Positions 55,453-63,905 of a stretch of DNA of 64,000 bases are shown one piece after another. The stretch's first letter is position 1. Each line of letters begins with the position of its first letter. The notes beneath the pieces were generated by a model. It did not search any database, had not been told where the DNA came from, and saw nothing but the letters and a program-made list of their open reading frames with translations. A program made the translations under genes and the position numbers. The DNA is from an uncultured Oscillospiraceae bacterium. Lineage in GTDB: Bacteria; Bacillota; Clostridia; Oscillospirales; Oscillospiraceae. The stretch lies in assembly GCA_947628805.1 (NCBI GenBank), contig CANRBG010000001.1:25655-89654 (forward strand). Direction: 5' to 3'.

Positions 55453-56139
55453 ATGAAAGATAAGATAGATGAATTGCTGGAGGTCGTCAAGGCGAACCAG
55501 ACCATGATCTGGGATACGTGTCTGGCCGTCTGGGAGTTTATTTCCCAGAAAGAGCCCCCGGAGAAAGCGGAGTATTTTGTCCTTTTTATGAGTCAGATCG
55601 GTATCGAGCAGGTCGAGCCGGAGGATATCGAGCAATACTTTTCCAAAGAGCTGTTGGAGCATATCGGTTCGGACATCAAATCCCTGGAGGACCGGGTCGT
55701 GGACAATCTTATCCGGCAAAAGCCGGAGGAAGACGTGTTTTATGAGAAGCTGTATGAAAAGATATGCGACAGCTCGCTTTTACCGGATCTTGACGCCCAG
55801 ACCGCTTTTTTCACGTGCCTGTGGCTGGACCCCCGGATACCGTACTTTTATCTGGACGACGGATACAGGCTGTCCAACGAAGAATACGCGGCCACGCGGC
55901 GGGAGATCATGCCGGCTCTGAAAAAGGCGGACTATGTCCTTGTCCATCCCTTCCGCCAGAAAACGCAGCGCGCGTCGCATCTTATGGCATTGGCGGACAG
56001 CCTCGCCAACGAACGGCAGAAGACGGTGTATTGGGCCAACGTCATTGCGCACATCATGAGCGTAGCACGTCCGCGTAAGACCTCCGCGTCTCCGGCGGAT
56101 GCGCCGGCGGAGCAGGAGAAGAAGTCCAAAGACGAATAA
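55453..56139 (+). CDS. Unknown soluble protein of the nitrilase-wHTH module
   Basis: A 228-residue protein, not recognised. The N-terminal half is acidic and helical (MKDKIDELLEVVKANQTMIW and on). The middle has an aromatic run PRIPYFYLDDGYRLSNEEY, then helices with HPFRQKTQRASHLMALADSL. The tail is Ala/Pro/Lys-rich and probably disordered. There is no signal peptide or membrane segment. Only nine bases follow the winged-helix gene, so the two are translated together. A very long perfect inverted repeat ends the unit. Confidence 0.6.
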   Translation: MKDKIDELLEVVKANQTMIWDTCLAVWEFISQKEPPEKAEYFVLFMSQIGIEQVEPEDIEQYFSKELLEHIGSDIKSLEDRVVDNLIRQKPEEDVFYEKLYEKICDSSLLPDLDAQTAFFTCLWLDPRIPYFYLDDGYRLSNEEYAATRREIMPALKKADYVLVHPFRQKTQRASHLMALADSLANERQKTVYWANVIAHIMSVARPRKTSASPADAPAEQEKKSKDE

Positions 56140-56147
56140 TGCTGTTT

Positions 56148-56202
56148 ATATACGATCAACTGCCCGGTATTTCACAGAAACACCGGGCAGTTGATCGTAT
56201 AT
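56148..56202. terminator. 21-base perfect inverted repeat, probable bidirectional terminator
   Basis: The arms at 56148-56168 (starting ATATACGATCAACTG) and 56182-56202 are exact complements over 21 bases with a 13-base loop. It lies between the convergent module and DUF218 genes. T-tracts on either side are weak. Confidence 0.65.
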
Positions 56203-56224
56203 TCATTGGCTCTGCTGAAAAAGC

Positions 56225-56989
56225 CTACATGCGGTCGATCAGGTAGATCTTCCACATGGCGAAGGCCTCCCGGATGGCGTAATTGACGAGCAGGCTCGCC
56301 TTCGTGGTGGGGGCCGCCACCAGCGCCGGGTCGCAGCCCAGCTTTTCCGCCATATAGCCCAGCCGATACAGGTGGTATTCGCTGGACAAGATCGCCACCC
56401 GGCCGGTGGGGTCCCCGCCCTTTTGGGCGATCAGAGCCAGGGAGTATTCGATGTTCTGCCGGCTGTTGTCCGCCCGGTCCTCCAGAAGCAGCCTGCTCGG
56501 GTCCACGCCCCGGGCCGTGAGCCAGGTATACATGGCCTCCGCCTCCGAGATGTCCTCGTCCGGGCCTTGGGAACCGGAGAGAATGGCGGTGCCGTCCGGG
56601 TTTTCCGCCAGCCAGTCCACGGTCCGCTCCAGCCGGTCCGTCATGGACCGGGAGGGGACGGAGCCGTTGATCCCGGCCCCGCAGACGATCAGATAGGGGG
56701 CGGCGGTGTCCAGGTCCGAATGGGCCCGGCGGACGACCGGTATCTCCGCTATCAAAAACAGGCCGAAGCCCACTGCCAGCGCCGCCACAGCCACGGCCCG
56801 CAGCCGGCGGGCCCAGGGCGCCTTTTTCGGGGCCAGGACGGCGAAAAAGACGAGGCACGCCGCCACGCCCCAGAATACCAGGGCGGTCATGAAATAGCCG
56901 ATCATGCAAAACTCGAATACCGCGCCCGCCGCGACGCACCCGGCCGCCAGGCCGAAGAGGATCTTTTGGGTTTTGGTAAGCATTTTCAT
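56225..56989 (-). CDS. DUF218/YdcF (SanA-like) family protein
   Basis: About 254 residues. Three to four hydrophobic segments in the first 90 residues are followed by a DUF218 domain (YLIVCGAGINGSVPSRSMTDR, ILSGSQGPDEDISEAEAM, EDRADNSRQNIEYS, SSEYHLYRL). YdcF/SanA proteins are linked to envelope integrity and lipid carrier handling, with the biochemical activity unclear. The ATG at 56989 overlaps the ABC-F stop as ATGA; a second ATG at 56983 has the better distance from GGAGG. It lies downstream of cell-wall genes, which suits an envelope role. Confidence 0.82.
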   Translation of the reverse strand: MKMLTKTQKILFGLAAGCVAAGAVFEFCMIGYFMTALVFWGVAACLVFFAVLAPKKAPWARRLRAVAVAALAVGFGLFLIAEIPVVRRAHSDLDTAAPYLIVCGAGINGSVPSRSMTDRLERTVDWLAENPDGTAILSGSQGPDEDISEAEAMYTWLTARGVDPSRLLLEDRADNSRQNIEYSLALIAQKGGDPTGRVAILSSEYHLYRLGYMAEKLGCDPALVAAPTTKASLLVNYAIREAFAMWKIYLIDRM

Positions 56990-58887
56990 CCCTCCGCCAG
57001 CGCCTCCCACTGACTGTACAGCCCGTCCAGCCGCTCCTGCAGGGCGGCTTTTTCCTCGCCCAGCTCCATGAGCTTCTGGTAGTCGGTGGCGTTGGCCTCC
57101 TCTTGGGCCGTCAGGTCGGCCAAGGCGCTCTCCAGCTTTTCGATCTCCCGCTCCAGGCGGGCCAGCTGCTTGGAGGGGTCCTTCTGCCGGGCCGTTTTTT
57201 TGCCCTGTTCGGCCTTTTCGGTCCTTTCGTCTTTGGCCTTTCCCTTGAGCTCGTGGTGCTTGGCCGCCAGGGAGAGCTCCGTCTGCCGGGCCTTATACTG
57301 CTGATATTCCGTGTAGCCCCCGGCAAAGTCCGTCAGGGTCCCGTCCTTGATCTCCCAGATCCGGGTGGCGAAGCGGTCCGTGAACCACCGGTCGTGGCTG
57401 ACGAAAAGCAGGGTGCCGCCGTAGTCGTCCAAGGCCTGCTCGATCCACTCCCGGCTGGCGATGTCCAGGTGGTTGGTGGGCTCGTCCAGGATGAGGAAGT
57501 TCACGTCGTCTTTCATGAGCATGCACAGCCGCAGCCGGCTCTGCTCCCCGCCGGAAAGGCTGCCCACGGTCTTGAATACGTCCTCTCCGGTGAAGTTGAA
57601 GGCGGCCAGCCGGTCCCGGGCCTGCTGGGGCAGAGCCTTGTCCTCGTAGATCAGGGTGTCCACCAGCGTCCGCTCCGGGTGGGAGAAGGCGATGGTCTGG
57701 GGCAGATAGGCCGTGCGGATGGCGGGGCCCCTGCGGGTATAGCCCGTGTCGGGGGTCTCCAGGCCCAAAATGAGCTTCACCAGCGTGGACTTGCCGCTGC
57801 CGTTGTCCCCCATGACGGCCACCCGCTCCCCGGGGCGGATCAGAAGCTCCAGGTGTTGGAAGAGCGTTTTCTCCCCGAAGCGCTTGCTCAGGTCGTCGAT
57901 GACCAACACCTCGTCGCCGAAAAATTCCTGTTCCTTGAACCGGGCGTTCAGCTTCCGCTCCCGCCGGGGCTGAGGGGCCGTCTGCAATTTCGCGATGCGC
58001 TTTTCCATGGAGAACGCCCGCTTGTAGAGCTTGTCGTTGCCCAGAAAGGCCCATAGCCGCAGGTCCTTGGCGGCCTGCTCCAGGTGGGCGATCTGGCGCT
58101 GGTTCTTTTCGTACTGCTTTTGCAAAAGCTGGTAGCGCCGCTGCTTTTCGTCGATGTAGAAGCTGTAGTTACCGGCGTAGAACTGGCAGACCCCGTCCGC
58201 CAGCTCGATGGTCCGCTGGGCCACCGTGTCCAGAAACCACCGGTCGTGGCTCACGGTCAGCACCGTGCCCTTGAACCGCAGCAGAAATTCCTCCAGCCAC
58301 TGGGTGCTCTTCAGGTCCAGGTGGTTGGTGGGCTCGTCCAGCAGCAGGATGTCCGTGTCCTCCAAGAGCAGCCGGGCCAGGTTGACCCGGGTCTTCTCCC
58401 CGCCGGAGAGGCTCTCAAAGCTCTGCGCCCGCATGGCCGCCGACAGGTCCAGGCCGTTTGCCACCCGCTCCCGCTCATAGTCCGCGCTGTAGCCGCCCAG
58501 CCGGTCGTATTCCGCCGCCAGCCGGTCGTATCTCGCCAGGGTCGCCGGGGAGTCGTCGGTCTGCATGGCCGCTTCCAGGGCGGTCATTTTCTCCCGGAGC
58601 TCGTCCAGGTGCCGGTGGGCGGAGCGGAGCACGTCCTCGGTGGTGTACCCCGCAGGATAGACGGGGATCTGGGAGATGAGGCCCACCCGCTTGCCCGGGG
58701 CCAGGACCACGGTCCCCTCATCCGGCTCCAGCGCCCCGGTGAGAACGCGAAGCAAGGTGGTCTTGCCGGCCCCGTTGGGGCCCAGCAGCGCCACCCGCTC
58801 GCCGGACTGGATATCAAAGCTCACGCCGCGCAAAATCTCCACGCCGCCGAAGCCTTTTTTCACATTTTGCAGGGATATGTCGATCAC
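56986..58887 (-). CDS. ABC-F family ATPase
   Basis: A 633-residue soluble protein with two ABC domains and no membrane part. Walker A motifs are GPNGAGKTT (near 36) and GDNGSGKST, signatures LSGGEKTR and LSGGEQSR, and Walker B LLLDEPTNHLD and LILDEPTNHLD. Between them lies the P-site-tRNA-interaction linker (FYAGNYSFYIDEK and on). The C-terminal 90 residues are a charged coiled coil. ABC-F proteins act on the ribosome, easing stalled translation or giving antibiotic protection; this one resembles the Uup/YdiF side. The start is GTG at 58887. It follows the PBP gene by seven bases. Confidence 0.92.
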   Translation of the reverse strand: MIDISLQNVKKGFGGVEILRGVSFDIQSGERVALLGPNGAGKTTLLRVLTGALEPDEGTVVLAPGKRVGLISQIPVYPAGYTTEDVLRSAHRHLDELREKMTALEAAMQTDDSPATLARYDRLAAEYDRLGGYSADYERERVANGLDLSAAMRAQSFESLSGGEKTRVNLARLLLEDTDILLLDEPTNHLDLKSTQWLEEFLLRFKGTVLTVSHDRWFLDTVAQRTIELADGVCQFYAGNYSFYIDEKQRRYQLLQKQYEKNQRQIAHLEQAAKDLRLWAFLGNDKLYKRAFSMEKRIAKLQTAPQPRRERKLNARFKEQEFFGDEVLVIDDLSKRFGEKTLFQHLELLIRPGERVAVMGDNGSGKSTLVKLILGLETPDTGYTRRGPAIRTAYLPQTIAFSHPERTLVDTLIYEDKALPQQARDRLAAFNFTGEDVFKTVGSLSGGEQSRLRLCMLMKDDVNFLILDEPTNHLDIASREWIEQALDDYGGTLLFVSHDRWFTDRFATRIWEIKDGTLTDFAGGYTEYQQYKARQTELSLAAKHHELKGKAKDERTEKAEQGKKTARQKDPSKQLARLEREIEKLESALADLTAQEEANATDYQKLMELGEEKAALQERLDGLYSQWEALAEG

Positions 58888-58894
58888 GTCAAAA

Positions 58895-60214
58895 TCATCC
58901 TAACACAGAAACCGCTTTTTGCAGCACGGCGTTGGCGATGGGGGAGGCCACGCCGTAGCCGCTGCCGGCCCGCTCCGCCATGACCACGAAAGCCAGGGGG
59001 GCGTTGGCGTTGGTGATGAAGCCGGCGAACCAGGCGTGGGTGCCGCCGTATGTCTCGGCGGTGCCGGTCTTGGCGTGCATCTCCAGGCCCGGGTAATTGC
59101 CCGTGCCGTACTCGTACTGGACGTTGTAGCTCATCATCTCCGACAGGATCTGGGCGGTGGAGGGGTCCATGATCTGCTCCGAGCCGCAGCTCTTGCCGTA
59201 GAGGATGGTGGGCTCCACCACCTTGCCCCCGTTGGCGATGGCCCCGATGAAGCGCAGGAAGGCGTAGGGGTTCACCAGGTCCTCATACTGGCCGATGCCG
59301 GCCCAGGCCGCGTCGCCCTGCCCCTGGGCCACGGGCACGCTGCCGGCGGCGGTGGGGATGTCCTTGTTGAGGGTATGGGCGGTGGTGAGGCCGTATTTTT
59401 CCGCGTACTGGCTGATCAGCTCACCGCCCAGCTCCGATGCCACGTGGCCGAACACCACGTTGCAGGAGCAGGCCAGGCCCTGTTCGATGGTCAGGGTCCC
59501 GTGGTGGCCCGTGCACTTGATGGTCTGGCTGCCGATGATGTCGCTGCCGGTGCAGGTATAGGTCCGCTGCCAGAAGTCCGGCATGTTCTCCAGCGCCGCC
59601 GCCACGGTCACCAGCTTGAACACGGACCCGGGGGTGAAGGTGGAGCTGATGGCCCGGTTGATGAACGCCCCCTCATAGGCGGAGTCGTTCACGTCGAAGT
59701 CGATGCCCTGCTCCGGGTCCCAGCCGGGGGTGGACACCATGCACAGGATCTCCCCGGTCTGGTAATTGTACACCAGCACCGTGCCCTTGCGCCCGTTCAG
59801 GGCGTTGTAGGCCGCGGCGGACACGTCCGCGTCGATGGTCAGCTTCATGGCCCCGCCCTTGGTGGTGGTGCCGGTGAGCAGGGAGTAGTCGATGAATTTG
59901 CCCCGGAAGATGCTCAGCATGCTGGTGCCGATGTTGCCATCCAGATCCCCCACCACGTGCAGGCAGCCCCGGCGCACCGCGCTGTCGTCGGCATAGTGGA
60001 AGGCGTCCTCCCCGGCGGCCGCCAGCACGGTACCGTTCCGGTCCGTGATGGAGCCCCGGTTCAGGACCCCGTTTGTGTACACGCTGTCGTTGGCGTAAAA
60101 GGACGCCCAGTCGCCCCCGTCCATGACCAGCCGGACCAGGTATACCCCCATGCCGGCCACCACCAGGGCCGCCAGCAGCAGCACCGCAAAGGCGCGTTTC
60201 GTCACTTTTTTCAT
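58895..60214 (-). CDS. Penicillin-binding protein transpeptidase (class B)
   Basis: A 439-residue peptidoglycan transpeptidase with one N-terminal membrane helix (residues 8-30). The active-site motifs are S197-V-F-K200 in TPGSVFK, S250-C-N252 and K382-T-G-T. The N-terminal dimerisation segment NRGSITDRNGTVLA is typical of FtsI/PbpA. It lacks PASTA domains and is short, like PbpA partners of elongation or sporulation SEDS proteins. The ATG overlaps the upstream FtsW-type stop as ATGA, so the pair is the glycosyltransferase-transpeptidase unit. Confidence 0.92.
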   Translation of the reverse strand: MKKVTKRAFAVLLLAALVVAGMGVYLVRLVMDGGDWASFYANDSVYTNGVLNRGSITDRNGTVLAAAGEDAFHYADDSAVRRGCLHVVGDLDGNIGTSMLSIFRGKFIDYSLLTGTTTKGGAMKLTIDADVSAAAYNALNGRKGTVLVYNYQTGEILCMVSTPGWDPEQGIDFDVNDSAYEGAFINRAISSTFTPGSVFKLVTVAAALENMPDFWQRTYTCTGSDIIGSQTIKCTGHHGTLTIEQGLACSCNVVFGHVASELGGELISQYAEKYGLTTAHTLNKDIPTAAGSVPVAQGQGDAAWAGIGQYEDLVNPYAFLRFIGAIANGGKVVEPTILYGKSCGSEQIMDPSTAQILSEMMSYNVQYEYGTGNYPGLEMHAKTGTAETYGGTHAWFAGFITNANAPLAFVVMAERAGSGYGVASPIANAVLQKAVSVLG

Positions 60215-62112
60215 CTGCGCCCTCCCGGATAGTAGTATCCGCCCGGATCGGCGGGGCCGTTGTCGTAATAGCCGCCGGGTCCGTTTCCGTCGTCATAGTA
60301 ACCGCCGCTGCCGTCGTCGTAGCCGCCGTCGGGGCCCGGGTCGGCGTCATCCACGCCGATGCCGCCGGAGAACCGCTCCGGCCGCTTCACGGCAAAGCTG
60401 GCGTTGGCCCGCATGTCGGAGCCCTTCACGAAGGCCAGCATCATCCAGCAGGCGATCAGGCTGCTGCCGCCCACCGACGCGAAGGGGAACGTGACGCCGG
60501 TGAAGGGCAGGATGTCCATGGTGCCGTACACGTTCAGGATCACCTGCGCCAGCATCATGCTCATGGTGGCGGCGGCGGCGATGACGAAGTAGCTGGACCG
60601 GCCGGAGGAGGCGTTTTTCACCACGAAGCCCGCCAAGGCCAGCAGGGCCCCCACGCAGCACAGACCCGTGATCAGGCCCATCTCCTCGCAGATCACCCCG
60701 AAGACCATATCCGTCTCGGCGGCGTAGATGTCCACAAGCCAGCCGTTGCCGGCCCCCTGGCCGAACAGGCCGCCGCTGGCGGCCGCGCTCATGGCACGGA
60801 CCTGCTGGTAGCCGTTGCCGTACACGTCCTCCCACACGTGGCCCCAGGTCTCGAACCGGGCCACCACGTGGGGCTTGACCGTCACCACCAGCATCACGCC
60901 CAGCGCCGCGCCGGCCACCGCCAGAAACACCGTGGCGAAGTTGCCCGAGCGCATGTAGGATATGACCAGGAAGGTGACGAAAAACACCAGCGCCGTTCCG
61001 AAGTCGCCCATCAGGGCCAGCAGCCCCACGCAGGCGGCGGAAAAGCCGATGTAGAAGATCAGGTTTCGGTTCACGAACAGCCGGTCCAGGGTGGCCGCAC
61101 CGGCGTATATGTACAGCACCTTTACGAATTCCGACGGCTGGATGGTGAACGAGCCGAACTCCAGCCAGTTGCGGGCGCCGTTGCGCTCCGGGGCCAGCAC
61201 CAGCGTCACCGCCAGCAGCCCCACCGCCGCGAAAAAGGCGTAAAGCCGCACGGCCTTGACCCGTTTCAGGTCCCGTATCCACAGGCACATGAACACGAAC
61301 AACCCCACCGACACCCCGAACAGGATGATGTACTTGAGCATGTCGTCCGGGGTCTTGGAGGCGGCCACGCTCATGCCCACCGTGGACAGAAACAGCGCCA
61401 GGATCTCCGGTTCAAAGCCGGTCTGGCCGGCGGTGCGGACCACGGTGAAGTAGGTCCACTGGGCTGCCGCCAGGATGCCGAAGCCCATGATCACGCCCAG
61501 GCCCGCCTCCGGGTTATAGGTCAGCTGCTGGAAAAGCAATATGATCTGGAACACCGTCAGCAGCAGCATGGTGGCCCCGGGCCGGACCTGCCGGCCGGGG
61601 GCGTGGCGGTACTTCAAAAGGGCGGACCGCTCCTCCTCCGTCAGATCCACGAACCGGGCCGACACCTGGCCCAGGGTCAGCACATCCGCGTCCTGGATCA
61701 GGGCCCCGCCGGGCTGGACCAGGTCGCCGTTGACATAGGTGGCGCCCTTGCCCAGGCCGTACACTGTCCAGTCCCCCTGGGGACCTCGGATCAGACAGGC
61801 GTGAATCCGCTCCACGCCGGGGTCGTCGATCTGCCCGTCCACGGACTTGGCCCGGCCCAGGATGCACTCCCAGTGCCGCAGGGGGATCATCACGTCCCCC
61901 GCCAGGTACAGGTATGCCCATGTCTCCGGCTCGTACCGCTCCCGCAGCATGCTCCGCACGCACCGGGCCACGATCCACAGCCCTATCAGCGGCAGGATGT
62001 ACCGGGACAGGTTCGCCAGGGTGGTGGACGCCTGCCCGAACAGCAGCGAGACGGGATCGAAGTCGAGGCCACTGAGAAAGTCTAAGTTGAGATTGCTCAG
62101 ATCGAGATGCAA
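60211..62112 (-). CDS. FtsW/RodA/SpoVE family glycosyltransferase with FHA domain
   Basis: 633 residues. One helix near 35-55 precedes a cytoplasmic forkhead-associated domain (about 80-160: ILGRAKSVDG, GVERIHACL, YVNGDLV). Then come about ten SEDS helices with APERNGARNWLEFGSFTIQPSEFVK, GDFGTALVF and FPFASVGGSSLI. The last 60 residues are a Gly/Tyr/Asp-rich tail. It polymerises lipid II outside the membrane with the adjacent PBP. The FHA domain suggests control by a PknB-type kinase. The start is TTG at 62112 after AAAGGAGG. The operon continues into PBP, ABC-F and DUF218 genes. Confidence 0.92.
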   Translation of the reverse strand: MHLDLSNLNLDFLSGLDFDPVSLLFGQASTTLANLSRYILPLIGLWIVARCVRSMLRERYEPETWAYLYLAGDVMIPLRHWECILGRAKSVDGQIDDPGVERIHACLIRGPQGDWTVYGLGKGATYVNGDLVQPGGALIQDADVLTLGQVSARFVDLTEEERSALLKYRHAPGRQVRPGATMLLLTVFQIILLFQQLTYNPEAGLGVIMGFGILAAAQWTYFTVVRTAGQTGFEPEILALFLSTVGMSVAASKTPDDMLKYIILFGVSVGLFVFMCLWIRDLKRVKAVRLYAFFAAVGLLAVTLVLAPERNGARNWLEFGSFTIQPSEFVKVLYIYAGAATLDRLFVNRNLIFYIGFSAACVGLLALMGDFGTALVFFVTFLVISYMRSGNFATVFLAVAGAALGVMLVVTVKPHVVARFETWGHVWEDVYGNGYQQVRAMSAAASGGLFGQGAGNGWLVDIYAAETDMVFGVICEEMGLITGLCCVGALLALAGFVVKNASSGRSSYFVIAAAATMSMMLAQVILNVYGTMDILPFTGVTFPFASVGGSSLIACWMMLAFVKGSDMRANASFAVKRPERFSGGIGVDDADPGPDGGYDDGSGGYYDDGNGPGGYYDNGPADPGGYYYPGGRR

Positions 62113-62184
62113 GACCGATCCTCCTTTCCAAAGGGGCTTATAGCCGCGCCCGGCGTTTTCCGGGCGGTTTCTATCAGAATCATA

Positions 62185-62218
62185 TTGACATTATACATTC
62201 TTGTAACTAAAATGTAAA
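62185..62218. promoter_or_regulatory. Fully overlapping divergent promoters
   Basis: Plus strand: TTGACA (62185-62190), 17 bases, TAAAAT (62208-62213). Minus strand: TTTACA (62218-62213), 17 bases, TATAAT (62195-62190). The two occupy the same 34 bases, each -35 touching the other's -10. The plus promoter serves the NusG-II gene and the minus promoter the ftsW-type operon. Confidence 0.8.
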
Positions 62219-62220
62219 CT

Positions 62221-62559
62221 ATGAAAGGGAAAACTCTTTTTTGGATCTGTCTGTTCGGGGCGCTGGCCGCCCTGGGGGCGGGGGTATACCTGCTGCACGG
62301 ACCGGCGGGGCGGCGGGCGGCCGTCTATGTGGACGGGGAGCTGTACGACACGGTGGACCTGACCGCGGCGGCGGAGCCCTATGAATTCACAGTGGAGACG
62401 GCCTGGGGCTGGAACACCGTCCAGGTGGCCCCGGGGAGCATACGGGTGCTGGACGCGGACTGTCCTAATCACGACTGCGTGAAGCAGGGGGCCATCACCG
62501 ACGGGGTCATCCCCATCGTGTGTCTGCCCCATAAGCTGGTCATAGAGATCAAAGACTGA
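62221..62559 (+). CDS. NusG domain II-containing protein
   Basis: A 112-residue protein with one N-terminal membrane helix (FWICLFGALAALGAGVYLL), followed by an extracytoplasmic NusG-II-like small beta domain (VYVDGELYDTVDL, DCPNHDCVKQGAI, VCLPHKLVIEI). The two cysteines in CPNHDC and the CLPH cysteine are typical of this clostridial group. It usually precedes a Gx transporter gene, as here with a one-base gap. There is no ribosome-binding site, and the predicted transcription start coincides with the ATG, so the message may be leaderless. Function unknown, perhaps envelope redox or quinone/FMN related. Confidence 0.82.
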   Translation: MKGKTLFWICLFGALAALGAGVYLLHGPAGRRAAVYVDGELYDTVDLTAAAEPYEFTVETAWGWNTVQVAPGSIRVLDADCPNHDCVKQGAITDGVIPIVCLPHKLVIEIKD

Positions 62560-62560
62560 T

Positions 62561-63076
62561 ATGAGCAAAACGCAAAAACTGGTTTTTATGGCCCTGCTGA
62601 CAGCCCTGGAGCTGACGATCTGGGTCATCGAGGGACAGATACCGGCGCCCATCCCCGTGCCGGGAGTGAAGCTGGGTCTGGCCAGCGTGATCACCCTGAC
62701 GGCCATGGCGGTCATGGGCCGGAAAGAGGCCGGGGCCATACTGCTGGCCCGGATATTCCTGTCGGCGCTGTTCGCCGGCAGCTTTTCCGCCATATTGTTC
62801 TCCCTGGCGGGCGGGATCCTGTCCTGGGCGGTGATGGCCGCGCTGGTGGGGCGTTTTCCACAAAAGCTGCTGTGGGTGGTCAGCGTGTTCGGGGCCATCG
62901 GCCACAACGCGGGCCAGCTTCTGGCGGCGGCGGCGGTGACCCGGACGGCGGCCATCTTCTGGTACGGCCCGGCGCTTCTGGCCGCGGCCATCGTCACCGG
63001 GGCCTTCACCGGCATGGGGGCGATGTATCTTGTGCGGGCCCTGGACAAGTACCGGGCCGGCCGCAAGGGGCAATAG
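62561..63076 (+). CDS. Gx transporter family protein
   Basis: A 171-residue membrane protein with five to six helices. The run AAPIPVPGVKLGLA-like (IPAPIPVPGVKLGLASVITL) and SLAGGILSWAVMA place it in the Gx-transporter family, once labelled heptaprenyl diphosphate synthase component I. Relatives are small-molecule uptake components similar to ECF S-subunits, with unknown ligand. It starts one base after the NusG-II stop. Confidence 0.83.
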   Translation: MSKTQKLVFMALLTALELTIWVIEGQIPAPIPVPGVKLGLASVITLTAMAVMGRKEAGAILLARIFLSALFAGSFSAILFSLAGGILSWAVMAALVGRFPQKLLWVVSVFGAIGHNAGQLLAAAAVTRTAAIFWYGPALLAAAIVTGAFTGMGAMYLVRALDKYRAGRKGQ

Positions 63077-63095
63077 AGGGAAAGGATGTCGATTT

Positions 63096-63893
63096 ATGGA
63101 CCGTAAGAAACTGAAAAATGAGGCCCGGGAGGCCATGCGGCAGGCCCGGCCCAATCCCTTTTGGGTGGCGTTGCTGCTCGTGCTGGTGATGCTGGGACTG
63201 GAGCTGCTGGAGGTAAGCATCAGCGGCACCCTGGATGCCTACCGAACCATGTTTGCCTCCATGCTGGAGAAGGGCGTGGTGGAATATGTGCGGCCCCTGC
63301 CAAAGGGCGGTATTTTGGGCTCGCTTTTGCAGATCGCGCTGGAGCTGATGGCGCTGGAGCTGACAGTGGGCTTCGTCATCTACGCCCTGCGGGTCTGGCG
63401 GCGGGAGAAGGCCGGCTGCGGCGATATTTTTGACGCCTTCGGCGTATTCCTCCGGGCCATCCTGATCCAGCTGATACCGGGCCTGCTGGTGTCGCTGTGG
63501 TCGCTGATCTACGTTGTCCCCGTGACGGGACTGATCGTGGCCACCGGCCAGACCTGGTGGCTGTTTGCCGGCCTGCCGCTGATGATCCCGTCCATCATGG
63601 CGCTGTATTCTTACCGGCTGGCGGTGTATATCATGCTGGACAATCCCGGCGCGGGATGCTGGCAGTGCGTGGCGCTGAGCCGGGAGGTCATGCGTGGCCA
63701 TCGGTGGGAGCTTTTCGTGCTGGATATGAGCTTTATAGGCTGGGCGCTGCTGTGCATGGTCCTGCCCCTGGTGGGGCTGATCCTGGCGGTATGGGTCAGT
63801 GTCTATGCCCAGGTGGTCTGCGCGGGCTATTACGACAGGCGTATCGCGGAATTCATGACCCGCAACGCCCCGCCCGTGGAGCCGGGCATATAA
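63096..63893 (+). CDS. DUF975 family membrane protein
   Basis: A 265-residue membrane protein with about six helices. The N-terminus MDRKKLKNEAREAMRQARPN is the typical DUF975 lead-in before the first helix. Late in the protein comes LSREVMRGHRWELFVLDMSFIGW, the best conserved family motif. The ATG at 63096 follows GGAAAGGA; the frame extends into the preceding gene. Function unknown. It ends at a hairpin at 63906. Confidence 0.85.
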   Translation: MDRKKLKNEAREAMRQARPNPFWVALLLVLVMLGLELLEVSISGTLDAYRTMFASMLEKGVVEYVRPLPKGGILGSLLQIALELMALELTVGFVIYALRVWRREKAGCGDIFDAFGVFLRAILIQLIPGLLVSLWSLIYVVPVTGLIVATGQTWWLFAGLPLMIPSIMALYSYRLAVYIMLDNPGAGCWQCVALSREVMRGHRWELFVLDMSFIGWALLCMVLPLVGLILAVWVSVYAQVVCAGYYDRRIAEFMTRNAPPVEPGI

Positions 63894-63905
63894 AAGATGA
63901 AAAAA

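Noticed and set aside
52938-56202. Module as a transposon with terminal inverted repeats
   Set aside because: The dyad at the left end and the 21-base repeat at the right end are each self-complementary but unrelated to each other, no target duplication was seen, and no transposase is encoded.
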